Of a DNA stretch of 8,475 nucleotides, positions 8,201 through 8,475 are shown in pieces. The translations under genes were made by a program, and so were the position numbers. The DNA is from Acidobacteriota bacterium. GTDB lineage: Bacteria > Acidobacteriota > Terriglobia > Terriglobales > Acidobacteriaceae. The notes below the pieces were generated by a model, which had not been told where the DNA came from, did not search any database, and worked only from the letters and a program-made list of their open reading frames with translations. Location of the stretch: contig JAJXXG010001266.1 in assembly GCA_021781255.1 (NCBI GenBank), positions 1-8,475 on the forward strand, read 5' to 3'. Each line of letters starts with the position of its first letter. Positions within the stretch are counted from its first letter, which is position 1.

Positions 8201-8331
8201 CGCGGCAGTACTTCGACGGGAATTTTCCACCAGGCATAGACACTGCAGGCGATGAGCGTGCCGTAGACGAGGGCCCAGAAGAGTGGCTGCAAAAAGAGGC
8301 GGTAAATGGGATTTTGATCAGTCATCGGCAT
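5269..8331 (-). CDS. RND-family inner-membrane efflux pump (AcrB/SwrC-like)
   Basis: This 1020-residue proton-driven exporter has the usual RND duplication. TM1 is about 13-35. The first periplasmic loop is about 36-337 and contains GATSTELETEITWPLE and NPGGYITAG. TM2-TM6 span about 338-492, and TM7 is near 526-548. The second loop (about 549-848) begins VPIDFLPLPNEG. TM8-TM12 span about 850-1008. TM4 carries the proton-relay pair Asp404-Asp405 (LLCDDGIIVLES), as in drug exporters. In TM10 the position of the AcrB lysine is Asn921 (GIGLNHGIVLL), which recalls the VNNAIVL version common in many AcrB-like relatives. The methionines of the CusA copper site do not align with Met here by eye. The length is normal and the frame intact. 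The ATG overlaps the stop of the fusion-protein gene (TGATG). There is no clear Shine-Dalgarno sequence, so translation is probably coupled. An ATG at 8325 is an alternative start. Confidence 0.96.
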   Translation of the reverse strand: MPMTDQNPIYRLFLQPLFWALVYGTLIACSVYAWWKIPVEVLPRFNFPMISIITHQPGATSTELETEITWPLEGEIMSLPNLVNVRSSMGNGVVETDVRFREGTDSQMDLMAVNSAIDRARPEMPASVHPISEIMGNAIDEVADYALKTPASVAPAAAQRSIMANVVPALRALPGVYKVEVYGAGEEALWVQPDLAAMYRYGVSITELLNALQQQVLLNPGGYITAGHQDAFIEVRNLPSHIADLENIPVQSASGLIPLYDLAHVIRAAVPTRNAGLLDGHTSVALVVFKQPGASTIPVNQSVQQILASSLKQLPPGVRWVRIYSQGHLVHSTGADLARNLLIGGILAIGVLLWILGAGRGIWILALSIPLSLLLGIAGLYAADQSLNLMTLGALTVAVGLLCDDGIIVLESIYHRWEQGDDRWTGVLRGLKDIVGPDVTGTLTTIFSFAPLLFVGGLARLFFIPFALAMTFSLLASLLISVSLIPLCLGFLKAKARTRPTLAGKALDYLRGKNERLFGVVASHPRWGLTVCFVLLLASLASLVFVPIDFLPLPNEGVLLESFTLPPGSSLVDTEAAVMSMTRRMAADPAVNHIYTRIGSPSNGTYTEPAYAGEIQITLKHSVNVSNLGALSARLMKESQTPGVQLSMDTPTIERVGESLFGLPQPFVINVYGSRISEMRTIAAQMVDRLLPIPALTGIFNNDGYLITQIQITPKMDALAARHITPAQLYAQIAPLLNGKIVAQMPEGNLPLALYVRIADAPDYSLAALARLPIRTDGWTPLSQLANIQMVPTPSTIRHIDGARALEILATPTGPLGSTIQSARKALAGLKMPPGYRYEFGGLFPQLEDAVIGLLAAALAAFLIMVAILILQFDGLLVPGLLLLQIPMAFTGGAAALLISGVGLNAVGMVAFLTLVGIGLNHGIVLLYRTRKNEAAGMDPEAAVREAVHVRFRPIALTTFTATLGMLPTALGWGQGAAPEQGLAAVVLGGILWNAMLSTNLLPALYLHFRRRQLTKEAQA

Positions 8332-8475
8332 CAGTCCGGAATCTGGAACTGCTCAGTGATGCTTGCATGGAAGAGGAGGTAGGCGTCGTTGACAATGACC
8401 TGCGTGCCGGGAGCTAGACCACTACGAAGGAAGGTGCTCCAGCCCTGCGTGGGGCCGGGCACAACCTGCTGTGCA
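8331..8475 (-). CDS. C-terminus of periplasmic membrane fusion protein (RND adaptor), partial
   Basis: An open frame enters from the right edge and ends in TGA at 8333-8331, giving the last 47 residues of a protein. It contains STFLRSGLAPGTQVIVNDAYLLFHA, which fits the membrane-proximal C-terminal domain of HlyD/AcrA-type adaptors (usual form: G-L-x-P-G-x-x-V-V-x-x-A). Its stop overlaps the RND start by one base, and adaptor genes normally precede the pump gene in such operons. The adaptor would bridge the pump and the outer-membrane channel. Only the tail is visible, so the call rests on the short motif plus operon position. Confidence 0.8.
   Translation of the reverse strand, partial: AQQVVPGPTQGWSTFLRSGLAPGTQVIVNDAYLLFHASITEQFQIPD

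Overview
The window looks like chromosomal DNA of a high-GC Gram-negative bacterium. The evidence is two secreted enzymes with Sec-type signal peptides, an outer-membrane efflux lipoprotein and an RND pump. The GH3 and GH144-type protein sequences resemble, from memory, those of soil Acidobacteriota (Terriglobia such as Terriglobus, Edaphobacter or Acidobacterium). That assignment is an inference and no marker gene is present.

Left half (1-3637): two divergent genes for extracytoplasmic sugar breakdown. On the minus strand is the 5' part of a BglX-type GH3 beta-glucosidase, cut by the window edge just after its catalytic aspartate. On the plus strand is a 750-residue secreted protein with an N-terminal beta domain, a fibronectin-III-like module and a C-terminal glycoamylase-like (PF10091/GH144-type) catalytic domain. 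GH144 enzymes act on beta-1,2-glucans and some GH3 enzymes cleave sophorose, so the pair may be a small beta-1,2-glucan utilisation module. The 297-base intergenic region carries an almost perfect 20-bp palindrome. Its core matches the LacI/PurR-family operator type, which suggests shared control by a sugar-responsive LacI-family repressor.

Middle (3638-3943): a tail-to-tail intergenic region without a credible gene. It contains a nested, imperfect inverted repeat of about 94 bp (3821-3914) whose left arm is partly duplicated.

Right half (3944-8475): a minus-strand tripartite efflux operon in the order membrane fusion protein (only the C-terminus is visible), RND inner-membrane pump (1020 aa) and TolC/CusC-type outer-membrane lipoprotein (442 aa). 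The reading frames overlap by 1 and 4 bases, so the three subunits are probably translated in a coupled way. The pump keeps the TM4 Asp-Asp pair of proton-driven drug exporters, and I see no sign of a copper/silver Met triad, so its substrate is unknown. Its promoter lies beyond the right edge.
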